The notes beneath the pieces are model-generated. The model saw nothing but the letters and a program-made list of their open reading frames with translations, was not told the DNA's origin and ran no database searches. The translations under genes were made by a program, and so were the position numbers. DNA of 64,000 bases from Microglena sp. YARC (taxonomy: Eukaryota > Chlorophyta > Chlorophyceae > Chlamydomonadales > Chlamydomonadaceae), in NCBI GenBank assembly GCA_022414725.1, contig CM039462.1:80533137-80597136 (forward strand), in the 5' to 3' direction. Below are positions 50,172 through 59,809 of the stretch, one piece after another (position 1 is the stretch's first letter; each line of letters starts with the position of its first letter).

Positions 50172-51070
50172 GGGAGATGATACTCGCAACACCTAGGAAT
50201 TCGCCAATCATGCGAACACCTTGCTTCGTGCCTAGCAAAATTCTGGTGCTTAACCCTTCTTCAATGGCGGAGTTGATGGAGCCTGTTACCCACCTCGATC
50301 CCATGAGCTGGTGCTGGTGCGGTCTTGGCCTTCTTCTATCCATGCGAGTTGCAGGTGCAGGCGCTACAGACGTAGGAAACGAGTGAAGAGATACTCGCAT
50401 CAAAATCTCACGACTTCATTGTTCTGAAACATCATGCGTACTCAGTCTCGTTTGTTCCTGAGTTAAACTCCACAGTTACGTTACTGTTATCAATGGCTGG
50501 GCCATTTATGCAGCCTCGTTCAGTGCTTTCATGGAGCATGCAGGTTGTCGTGGGACGTCTCGAGGTTGAGAGGTTGCGACTATCACTCTCCTCGCTAATC
50601 ATTTCACCATGTGCCTGTGCTCCTTCAGGACTTCTTTTACCGAGTAATTCGTCGGTAATGCATAGCGCATGCGAATGATAGGCGCAGCACTAGAGAAGTA
50701 CGGAGCGAGCAAAATTATTCGCAACAAAATATCCAGACTTCATCTTCGCTGGAAACTAATGCGTCCAGTCTCGTGTTGTTCGTGTGTTATCCTACTGTAA
50801 CGACTGTGTCAAATATGGATAGGCTTCCTTATCAGCCTCGTTTAGATTGGTCTCCGACCTCGCTAATCACTTCCTGCGTTTGCGCCTGCGTCTATATCTA
50901 CCCATGCGCCATTCCTTCTTGCCGGTCAAATGGTTTCGGACTATGCCAGCGTCATCTAGTAACACCTGGTTGTGAACTCGTGGCCATTTAAACACGTGGC
51001 AGTTTCTTGACAGGAAGGATGCTATACCCTCGATTCGAGAAGGAAAAGGAAGAAAAAAAAAAGTGACAAA
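50172..51070. repeat. inverted-repeat element, duplicate 2, right part
   Basis: Matches 41770-42665 closely (some subrepeat differences, for example one shorter AATTCG segment), ending in AAAGTGACAAAGAGTAAAGT and an A run. Confidence 0.9.
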
Positions 51071-51134
51071 GAGTAAAGTGAAAAAAAAGAAAGACAAGGA
51101 ACCCAAAGCTTATAGACTAGCTAAGATAGTATAA

Positions 51135-51786
51135 GAGGTCATACAGACGAGACAGGTTTGGGTTTGGGTTTGGTTTGAGGTTAACCTGCCACGTCAGAGG
51201 GGGTTAGACGAGGTTACCCGAGGTTAACACAAACCCGCCCAAACACGCGAATTTCGTTCAGACGGCATTCCTGAGCTTCTTGTCAGTAGGAAAAGTTTGA
51301 AAAGTTTGAATCGCCGATCAGCACCAGGAGTGCTCAAATCAAGCAGGCTCTGGCGATACTGTGAGGAAGGCGGACACTGCGTCTCGGCATACTGCGTATC
51401 ACGCTGCTACTGCTGCACCTCATGCTGGCGTGGACCTGCAGGTGGCGGCCCCTCCTGATCGGACCCCTCCATACAGCGCAGTGAATATTGCAGATGGCGC
51501 GAAAGGGAGGACGGTTGCGAAAACAAGTGCGGCTGAAGGAAATGCGGCAAAATTTATCGCAACAGAAACAACGAACAACACGTGTGCGACATAACCATAA
51601 TCATAACCCAAACGTGGGGGGGTGGGGGGACGTTTGGGTTTGGGGGTTGGTTAGCATTTGGGTTACCGAATTTGACCAAAACGCGTCAACTTTGTCCCGT
51701 GTGAACGAAAAAAGGTTTGGATGTACGACAGAAACGCCCGACTAACCCGTAACTCAGACCCAAACCTGTCTCGTCTGACCGACCTC
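51135..51786. mobile_element. 652-bp TIR element with TAA target duplication
   Basis: Left end GAGGTCATACAGACGAGACA and right end, reversed, GAGGTCGGTCAGACGAGACA, continuing AGGTTTGGGT in both, so the ~29-bp inverted repeats differ at three positions. TAA flanks both ends (51132-51134, 51787-51789). The 3-bp TWA duplication again suggests a PIF/Harbinger-like non-autonomous element, of a family different from 42721-43509. The interior has no transposase. GGGTTTGGG repeats lie subterminally. Confidence 0.8.
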
Positions 51787-51936
51787 TAAGGAATGCGTAC
51801 AAGATGTAAATCGGATTTACCCTTGAACCCCAACCGAGAAAAAAAGAGTTTGGAAAGAGTCTGACACAGTAGGATGATAGGATTACCGTGCCCCCCCCCC
51901 CGCCCCCAACCCTCCTGCGTCCTAGCTGTCAACTTA

Positions 51937-52715
51937 GGGCGTGTTTCCAGTGGACCAACAGTTCAACTGTGTATAGTAGACCACTCAACCCTACAGTTCA
52001 AGTTCGAGTGCTGAGCTGGGCCCTAAAACCTCAAGAAGTGCATTGTCATCACGGCTGCCCCTCGAGCGCGTTCTGGTCCCCTGCCCCCGCCTGCCCCCCT
52101 CGCTGCAAGTGCATGCAGCTTGCTCGAAGTTTCATCAAATCACCGCATCCACCGCTTACCACCGCCAGTGTATTATTTCGCTGCGCTCTTCACTTCCATC
52201 TGTTCTCTTGCTCCTCCTGCCGCTGCCGCTTCTGCATCTGCTCCGTCCGGTCGAATGGATCGGGTGGGCACATTGAAATTTCGGTCGAATCTGTGGCTCT
52301 CGCTATCATTAGTCGAACTGGTTAATTCCCGCCTTTCTTTCATGTCTTCGCCCATCCAACTTGAAATTGGCTCCCAATTACTCGCAACTCGGGGCGTGTT
52401 GACAGATCTCGGGGAGAATCTGCGAAGATGCTCACTGCTGTATCACTTTTGTGATTTTGTCCAACGCCCTCCCTCGAAATTGTCCACCGTCCTCCCCCCA
52501 AAATAGTTGAACTGTTGAGCAATCCCGAACAGGGGGGGGGGGGGGGGGGGGGGTGTTCGGGATTGCTCAACAGTTCAGGGGGGAGGGCGACAGACAAACC
52601 CTGACGTGGCTGCCCACCTGGCGTGCCACATCGGCGAAAAGTTGAACTGTTGAAGTTGAACTGTGCCCACTGGAAACACTCGTGCCACGCTGACGCCCAC
52701 AGTTGAACTATTTGG
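51937..52715. mobile_element. second copy of the GGGCGTGTTTCC MITE, inverted and end-truncated
   Basis: The left end GGGCGTGTTTCCAGTGGACC follows TTA (51934-51936). The body is the reverse complement of 42721-43509 with few differences. The match stops at ACTATTTGG (52715), so the last ~17 bp of the distal inverted repeat is lost. The palindromic C/G run (52527-52550) is inverted relative to the first copy. Confidence 0.9.
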
Positions 52716-52747
52716 AATTCAGTATAAATATAAAACACAATGTACAT

Positions 52748-53344
52748 TTAAACACGCACCGTGATGAAGAAGAAAGTCCACCAATGAGCACCTTCCACAC
52801 CGCCAAACGAAATGGCCAACAATGCAGCCTTCAGGCATGGTCCAACTCCACAAATTACGTACAACCTGAAGACCACAGCCGAGCCAAGAACCGAGGCAAG
52901 GACAGACGGACGCATGCACTTAATCGTATCAATGCGTCGCACAACCTTGAAAGGGGGACTAGGGGGGGTACCTTTTACAACAATAGGACAAGTAGCCCAC
53001 TCAACTGGATATTCGATAAGTGCCCACCACAACCAACCACACAAGACAGCTGAAAGGGGTGCAATAAAGGTAGTCGCAACATTGACAACAGGAAGGATGT
53101 CATGATGAAATATGAAGGCTAAAACAAGCAACACACATACGCAACTGCCCACACAAAGGAAAAGGGAAAAACCACCTTGCCTTGTCATCAATTTTGCAGC
53201 AGCAAACATAGACCCCAAGCAGTAACTATCAGCAGCTCCTTTCAGCAAGGATAAAAGGAAGCCCGGGGGAATCATAGCTACGGAAAGTACTATTAGCTTG
53301 GATAACACTCCGGAGAGTGGACAAAGTGTGTGCAGACACGCCAA
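52748..53344 (-). CDS. hydrophobic ORF downstream of copia pol (unidentified)
   Basis: A 198-codon open frame. Its upstream limit is not an ATG, and the first Met (MIPPGFLLSLL) is at about residue 24. It has three to four strongly hydrophobic segments (FSLFLCVGSCVCVLLVLAFI; VVNVATTFIAPLSAVLCGWL; FRLYVICGVGPCLKAALLAI), suggesting a membrane protein. It lies on the same strand, ~600 bp beyond the RNase H end of the broken copia, where retroelements sometimes carry extra ORFs. It overlaps no simple repeat. It could equally be a chance frame, since the codon pattern is unremarkable. Confidence 0.3.
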   Translation of the reverse strand: MACLHTLCPLSGVLSKLIVLSVAMIPPGFLLSLLKGAADSYCLGSMFAAAKLMTRQGGFSLFLCVGSCVCVLLVLAFIFHHDILPVVNVATTFIAPLSAVLCGWLWWALIEYPVEWATCPIVVKGTPPSPPFKVVRRIDTIKCMRPSVLASVLGSAVVFRLYVICGVGPCLKAALLAISFGGVEGAHWWTFFFITVRV

Positions 53345-53940
53345 TCTATAAATGCGGAGACGAGAGTAGCATTACAAGCACTGGAGACCCTTCAAGGGGC
53401 ACCAGTGGTGAAAGGAGGCGGCAGCCAGGAACCTAACAGGGTACAGGCTAGACCGGTGACGCAGCTGACAGGAAACTGTCACTAAGTCACTCAAGGATGA
53501 CACAGTCTAAGGGAAGCTGTCACTACGGGAAGCTGGCACAGGACTGGGAGAGCCGATAGTTCTAAGGAAGTACAGAAGTAGTCACCAAGGCATAAAACGC
53601 GTGAGAGCACCGCAATTCATGCTGACAATCCACCTATGACACAGGTGACATACAATACTACTTCTCCACCTATGGCACTGGTGACATAGAACTATATGTA
53701 ACAGATTAAAAAAAAAAAAAATCAAAGAACTCCGAAAAATCGAGAGAACTTCAAATGGAACCCAAAGGGTGTAAATGAAGGAATGAAACAAGGCAAAAAA
53801 CCAAAATTTGCCAAGTGAGAAAAAGATGAAAACCGAATATCAAAGATGGGTAACAACGGTATAGAAAACCCGATCCGGGAATAGGAACCTAATGCCAAAC
53901 AATGATAACCAAAGAAAACCGATGTAACCAGAAAAAAAAA
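53345..53940. other. no recognisable gene
   Basis: Contains a GGGAAGCTGTCACTA/GGAAACTGTCACTAA repeat (53470-53530) and A-rich stretches. It presumably belongs to the 3' part of the broken copia element, but no LTR could be delimited. Confidence 0.4.
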
Positions 53941-53946
53941 ATGACC

Positions 53947-56058
53947 CTAAGAAGAAGCGGTCATACCAAGCATACGGACAAACCGCCAGAACACAGCAGG
54001 ATCAAGGGGCTTGGTGAAGGGGTCAGCACAGTTGTCCTTGGTGTTAACATAGGCAACATCCAGTGAACCATCCTCCACCAGCTCCTTGATATAGTGATGA
54101 ATAACATCAATGTGCTTGCTGCGAGGGAGGAGCTGCCAGTCATTGGCCCAACTCAGAGACCCTAAGTTGTCACCCTGAATGGTAACCAAATCACAAGGCA
54201 GACCCAGATCCACCCTCAACTTCTTCAACCATTGCACCTCCTGGCAGCCTGAGACAGGGCCTGATACTCAGCCTCACTAGAGCTAATGGCAACAGTAGGC
54301 TGCCTCTTGCTCATCCAGTTCACTATGCACCCCCAGCTAGCACAGCAAAGCCAGTCTGAGACCTCCTGTCAGACCCATCATCAGCAAAGGATGAGTCACT
54401 AAAGACAGTCAAAGAGAACTCAGGGCTGTGGTGTAAGTGAGCCCCAGGTGGGAATGTGACCTCAAATACAAGAGCAAACGCTTGGCAGCCCCCCAGAGGG
54501 GAACGGTAGGGTGAGCAGAAAACCTGGACAGGTAGCTAACAGCAAAGGAAATATCAGGCCTGGTGCAAGTAGCCAGGTATAGCAAAGCACCGACAAGAGA
54601 GAGGTACTGGCTATTAGAGGGCAGGGGGTCCCCAGGAGGGTCAGTGACGGTGGACTTGGCCATGGGGGCACCAAACCTGGGCTTGGCAGCAGCAGTAAGA
54701 CCAAACTGCTCCACCAGATCAACAATGTAGGAGTGCTGGGAGAGGTTGATCTGAACACACCTGCCGGCAGAGTCAAGTGTACAAGCCATGTCCAAGGAGA
54801 GGAACTGAACCGGTACACCCATCTCTTTGACCTCCCAGCCAGCTTTCTCCATAGCCTTGATCAGCAAAACATACCTATCCAGCTCACTAAAAGCACAGAT
54901 AAAATCATCAACATAGTTCAGGACATAGCTCCACCCACCAATAGAATCCCTTCTAAAATACAGAGCAGGTTCTGCCTTGCACATAGTAAAACCATGTGCA
55001 ACCAAAACCCGCTTGACATCCATACTCCAAGCCCTGGGCGCCTGTTTCAAACCATAAGGGGACTTGATCAGTTTGCACACAAGGGGAACACCGTTAGGAC
55101 CAAGTACCTTAAAGCCCTAAGGCTGGTGGCAGTACAGGTCCAGACCAGGTTCTAGCTTAGCATTCAGAAATGCAGTCTTGATGCCCAGCTGCCGAACAAA
55201 CATCTTCCTATGAGTGATGGCAGCCAGGAGCACCCTCAGACCTGCTTTAGAAGAAACGGGGGCATATACATCATGAAAATCTAGCCCAGGACGCTGCAGA
55301 AAACCACGGACCACAAAACGTGCCTTGAAGCGGATAGAACCATCAACCCCAACCTTCTTCACAAATAACCACATGCCAGACAGGATCCTCTGTTTAGGAG
55401 GCTGTGGAGTGAGTGCCCAAGTGCCATGGGCATGTAGGGACGCCATCTCATCCTTCATAGCAAGGAGCCATTGATCCCTGTCAGGGTTGGAGGGAAGCAT
55501 GGCAGCTTTGAAGGTTAGTTCAGTGGAAGTGGAAATGTATGCTCCCACGTACAAGCAGTTTACTTGTACATGAGCAGCGGGGATATCAGCAGTATCAGCA
55601 GTAACCGGTAGTATAGCCCCCAGTGCAGAACTACTGCCTGGTTGAACAGGGCCGGCCTTATTTGCCTCTATATCAACGAAGCCTGGGTCGACTGGAACAC
55701 CCCAGCCATACGCAGTATCGGAACCCGACCAGTGTTCCAGATCATCACTTGCAATATCGGCAACGGCTACATCGTCGCATGGGCTTGACCCGAATGATCC
55801 ACCAGGGATGGCAGGAGGCGAAGAGGTTATCAACACCTGCGAGCCATCCGAGGTGGTCGGAGGTTGGCGACTATTAGGCAATGGACCTGATCCAGGTACC
55901 ACTATGATCGAAGGCTGTCGTAATCCTAAAGCTTCACCGACGAAATGTGGCGCAGAGGAGGGTCTGGCGACCCCCTGAGATTCGGCTAAGATTTTATCCG
56001 AAAGAACTGCAGAATCTCGCCCGCCCAGTGCCTTCACACGCAATGCAGCACCATCAGC
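53947..56058 (-). pseudogene. Ty1/copia reverse transcriptase/RNase H, interrupted
   Basis: From the right, the frame starts at the gypsy junction and passes a Ser/Pro-rich linker into the copia RT start (MKDEMASLHAHGTWALTPQP; KARFVVRGFLQRPGLDFHDV). A single TAG at 55119-55117 follows YCHQP. The same frame then continues GFKVLG, KLIKSPYGLKQAPRAW, the catalytic NYVDDFICAF and LVGALLYLATCTRPDISFAV to about 54410. RNase H (VFSDSSFADD; SSSEAEYQAL; GDNLGSLSWA; AYVNTKDNCADPFTKPL) needs at least two frame changes. Gag, protease and integrase lie beyond the gypsy insertion, outside the window. Orientation is the same as the gypsy element. Confidence 0.88.
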
Positions 56059-56403
56059 TGTAACAGCTCAGGATGCACTCAGCAGCCTGGGGGGTTAATC
56101 TAGTGGAACAGTCTATGTGATGTATGTTTATGTGTAGTCGATATGCGTAAGCTAGCAGAACAGTAGGGTGTTACCTATGTAGGGGATGTAGAGTTGATCG
56201 GGAAGAACGTCTTCGTGAAGGAGTAGAAGGGTTCGTCCCGAGTAGCTCGTGTCTATGTACGCAACGGGTGCGTTGTGAGAGATGAGGCAGTACATGGGTA
56301 TGGTACTGTATCATGTGCGTTCGTCACGTGGCTTACGGGTAAGGTGTACCCGTATGCCTTGCTGGAAGGCCAGAGTACCCATGAAGGGTTCTGTACCGTT
56401 ACA
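56059..56403 (-). repeat. 3' LTR of the gypsy element (345 bp)
   Basis: On the minus strand it begins TGTAACGGTACAGAACCC and ends GCTGTTACA, giving short inverted ends TGTAAC/GTTACA. It is preceded by the purine tract GGAGGGGGGGGAG. It cannot be checked against the 5' LTR, which is outside the window. Confidence 0.75.
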
Positions 56404-56416
56404 CTCCCCCCCCTCC
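56404..56416 (-). other. polypurine tract of the gypsy element
   Basis: GGAGGGGGGGGAG on the minus strand directly before the TG of the LTR is the expected plus-strand primer position. Confidence 0.75.
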
Positions 56417-56578
56417 AGAAGAGATGCGGACCCCGCATCTGATCGTAAGAAAGGTGGGATGTGAATACCAGGCGTAGTCGTAGTCGTATGTGCCGTGCTC
56501 AAAATATACTTGATGAATCAAGTTGGTTTCGGAGAGAACCATTTAACATCCCTTTTGAGTACTCCGGGAAAGATAGCT

Positions 56579-59500
56579 TTATGAATAAAGCAATCTGACC
56601 GCCGTATCGTATGCGTCGAGTGCGATGGGTTGGTGATGGGCCCGTTTTTTTGACGTACGTCGGGACACAACGGGCGTAACACGTGATTTCCATGCATCGA
56701 CGACGTGAGGGGTACTTTTCTTGACCGCCTTGGCGAGTTCCCAAGTGTCTTGCTCAATACCGAAGTCTTGCCATCGGACCAAGTATTCGAGACGTCGTTT
56801 GCTGGATGTGCCTATGACACGCGATTTCTCGCGCATGATGCATTGGATATTCCAAATTGGAGCGCCGTCGGAGTCGAACTCAAGCGGTTGTCCAACATGG
56901 ACAACGCCATCGGAGCGCCAATGCTTGATCAAACCCACGTGAAACACGGGATGGATACGCATCATCTTGGGCAAAGCCAAGCGGCACGCCGTGACTTGCC
57001 GTACGACTCCGGTGATCTCGTCGCGTGGACCAATGCATTCCGTAATCGTATAGGGGCCAACAAAACGAGGCGTAAATTTTGGTTTACTTGTTGCTTTGAA
57101 CTTCATATTGCGGGTGGACAAGAGAACTTTATCACCAAGGTTGAAGAAAACCTCCGTTCGTCGTTTGTCGTAATGGGCTTTCTGCCGATCTTGAGCGGCT
57201 TGCATGCATGCCTTGCACTGATCTTGTCGTTCAATGTGATCGGCCCACCAATTGTTGGCAGCCGGACATTTTGATTCGACCTCAGCTTTTAGCGGCGTTG
57301 TAGGGTCGTAACCAAGGTACGCCCGAAATGGGGTGTTTTGAATGGACTCTTGGAAAGAATTGTTGATTGCAAATTCCACAAGCGCTAAGGACTTATCCCA
57401 ATCGTCGTGGTACGGCCCTACGTAGTGGCGAATCATGTCCTCGATGACTCGGTTCATGCGTTCCGTTTGACCGTCAGTTTGAGGATGAAACGCAGTCGAG
57501 AACGCTTGTCGCGTGCCCATTAATCGATGGAGAGCCACGCCGAAATGCCCTGTGAATCGCGCATCGCGATCACTGAGGAGTTTCTTTGGGATACCATGAT
57601 AGCGGATGACGCGATTGAGGTATAGGGACGCGAATTCCTCTGCGTTTATCGTAGTATGACACGGTTCGACATGAACCATTTTCGATAGTTTGTCGACGAA
57701 TACAGCGATGGCGTAATGGCCAGAAGACGCTGGCGGAAGCGCCGTAATGAGGTCTGTGGAGACACGTTCCCAGAATTTCTCAGGAATTTCCACGGGAACC
57801 ATGGTACCGTTAGGCTTTGCGTTACCGGGCTTGTTCGTTTGGCACTTATGGCATTGTTGGACGAAGGCAGTAACGTCCGCCGTGACTTTGGCCCAAGTAA
57901 AAGTGCGGGTGACCAACTCCAATGTTTTGGTGCGACCGCAATGGCCCATGTTAATAGGGTCGTGAGCTTCGCGGATAATATCCAGGCGAAGGGCTGCGTC
58001 GAGGGGGACACACAAAAACTCGCGTCCGTACTTGTTTTTCTTGAACCAGTAACCGTTTCTGGAAAACTTATCGCGGAGGCGCTTGCAGCCCGGCGTGAAG
58101 TTCGAGTCCAGTTTGTATCCAGCCAAAATTCGATCCATGATGGACGAAGAGGAGGGAGTCGACGCAGCGGGCGTATGCCGACTGCGTCGTCGCGTTTCTT
58201 TGACCGGAACCGAAGGTACGGGAAGGACGGTCGGTGGTCGGGGAAGGATGTCAACGACCGCGGGACCGACTGCAATAGGACGTCGCTTCTTTGATCGAGG
58301 CCGGCATTCGCTGACCAAGAGAGAGAAGACCAACAGCTGGTGCGCAACCGCGACGTCGGCGGGGGCAGAGAGGTTGGGATTGCGACTGACCGGGTCTGCC
58401 ATATTATTGCGACCCGCGCGATACTCCCAAGTATAGCTGAAGGGCGCTAGGTCTCCTACCATCGGCCCATGCGTTGTGAAAAGGACAGCCTTAGTGTCAA
58501 AATACGTGAGCGGATTGTGGTCAGTGACCAATGTCATGTGGGAACCTTCGAGGTAGCATCGCCACTCGGTCAACGCGTGAACGATTGCTAGCATCTCTTG
58601 TTCCGTCGTAGTATAGTTCAGCTCCGCTGGGATATACTTCTTGCTGGCGAAGGCGATGGGGTGTTTATCTTGCAAGAGCACCGCGCCGGTACCGAGCAAA
58701 GATGCGTCGGTAATGACTTCGAAAGGTTTGCTGAAATCCGGCAGCGCGAGGACTGGAGCGGATAGCAAAGCTTCCTTGAGGCCTTTGAATGAGACGAGAT
58801 GTTCTTCTTTGAACAAGGAACCTAGTTCACCCTTGATGGTAGACAAGGTTTGAAGCGGGGCAGCGAGAGACGAATAGCCTTGGATAAATTTGCGAAAATA
58901 ATTGCATAACCCGAGGAATGAGCCGATCTCTTTCGCCGTTTTCGGAGTAGGCCAGTCACGGACTGTGCTAACCTTGCGTGGATCAACTTTAATTCCGTCG
59001 CGTCCAATGTAATGACCCAGGAATTTAACTTTCGTTTTGTTGAAGGAACATTTGGAGAGTTTCGCGTAGAATTCGTTGTCCTGGAGGACCTGGAGAACCG
59101 TGGCCAAGTTGGCCAAGTGCTCCGCCGGAGTGCGTCCGTAAACCAAGATATCGTCTAAGTAGACCACGACGAACTTGTGCAAGTAGAGCGCGAATATTTG
59201 GTTCATGACCGCTTGGAATGTGGCCGGCGCGTTCGCCAAACCCATCCCAAGGACTTTAAATTCAAACTGACCCATCGGGGTAGTGAACGCAGTCTTCGGC
59301 GCGTCCTCGTCCGAAATTCGTATTTGGTAATAACCAGACGTGAGGTCTAGGGAGCTGAACAAAGTAGCTCCACCTAGACGATCAATGGTCTCATCGATAC
59401 GGGGAAGGGGATACCTATTTTTAATCGTGATGTTGTTGAGTTCTCGCCAATCGCAAACAACACGGTATCCCGTTCCACCCGGTTTCGCTATGATCATAAT

Positions 59501-59809
59501 TGGCGCACCGTACGGGGACGAGCTCGGGGCGATGAATCCTTGCTGCAACAGGTCGGAGACGTATTCCTCACATAGTAAAGTCTCGGCTGGACTCATGCGA
59601 CGATTTCTGCGATATGGCGCGTAAGCATTGTCTTGCGTTTTGATGACGTGAGGTATAACTCGATGGTTAGGAGTCCCCATAGGCAAATTGTTGAAGACTT
59701 TGCGATACTGCCATAGGAGAGCGCGCAAGTCGTTGGCCGAGATGAGTGTTTTATCGTCGTGGTCCAGTATGTTGTCGCGGATCCAATTTTCGAAATCCAT
59801 GCTTGCCAC
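56579..59809 (-). CDS. pol: gypsy Pol: reverse transcriptase, RNase H, integrase, chromodomain
   Basis: An uninterrupted 1076-codon frame. RT has VCDWRELNNITIKNRYPLPR, LDLTSGYYQIR and the catalytic VVVYLDDILVYG (residues ~214-225). RNase H has ITDASLLGTGAVL (~366), TEQEMLAIVHAL and TDHNPLTYF. Integrase has the HHCC finger (H616, H623, C654, C657) and a D,D-35-E core: D686 in STDLITALP, D747 in LSDRDARF, then FHPQTDGQTERMN with E784. The C-terminus ends in a chromodomain-like stretch (LEYLVRWQDFGIEQDTWEL, ~1010-1030). This defines a chromovirus; such chromodomains steer integration to heterochromatin in other organisms. The upstream ~70 codons overlap the protease frame in another phase. An intact frame with full catalytic residues suggests recent activity. 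Confidence 0.95.
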   Translation of the reverse strand: MASMDFENWIRDNILDHDDKTLISANDLRALLWQYRKVFNNLPMGTPNHRVIPHVIKTQDNAYAPYRRNRRMSPAETLLCEEYVSDLLQQGFIAPSSSPYGAPIMIIAKPGGTGYRVVCDWRELNNITIKNRYPLPRIDETIDRLGGATLFSSLDLTSGYYQIRISDEDAPKTAFTTPMGQFEFKVLGMGLANAPATFQAVMNQIFALYLHKFVVVYLDDILVYGRTPAEHLANLATVLQVLQDNEFYAKLSKCSFNKTKVKFLGHYIGRDGIKVDPRKVSTVRDWPTPKTAKEIGSFLGLCNYFRKFIQGYSSLAAPLQTLSTIKGELGSLFKEEHLVSFKGLKEALLSAPVLALPDFSKPFEVITDASLLGTGAVLLQDKHPIAFASKKYIPAELNYTTTEQEMLAIVHALTEWRCYLEGSHMTLVTDHNPLTYFDTKAVLFTTHGPMVGDLAPFSYTWEYRAGRNNMADPVSRNPNLSAPADVAVAHQLLVFSLLVSECRPRSKKRRPIAVGPAVVDILPRPPTVLPVPSVPVKETRRRSRHTPAASTPSSSSIMDRILAGYKLDSNFTPGCKRLRDKFSRNGYWFKKNKYGREFLCVPLDAALRLDIIREAHDPINMGHCGRTKTLELVTRTFTWAKVTADVTAFVQQCHKCQTNKPGNAKPNGTMVPVEIPEKFWERVSTDLITALPPASSGHYAIAVFVDKLSKMVHVEPCHTTINAEEFASLYLNRVIRYHGIPKKLLSDRDARFTGHFGVALHRLMGTRQAFSTAFHPQTDGQTERMNRVIEDMIRHYVGPYHDDWDKSLALVEFAINNSFQESIQNTPFRAYLGYDPTTPLKAEVESKCPAANNWWADHIERQDQCKACMQAAQDRQKAHYDKRRTEVFFNLGDKVLLSTRNMKFKATSKPKFTPRFVGPYTITECIGPRDEITGVVRQVTACRLALPKMMRIHPVFHVGLIKHWRSDGVVHVGQPLEFDSDGAPIWNIQCIMREKSRVIGTSSKRRLEYLVRWQDFGIEQDTWELAKAVKKSTPHVVDAWKSRVTPVVSRRTSKKRAHHQPIALDAYDTAVRLLYS

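Noticed and set aside
51155..51178. Telomere-like GGGTTTGGGTTT repeat
   Set aside because: Only a few units, inside the inverted repeat of a TIR element.
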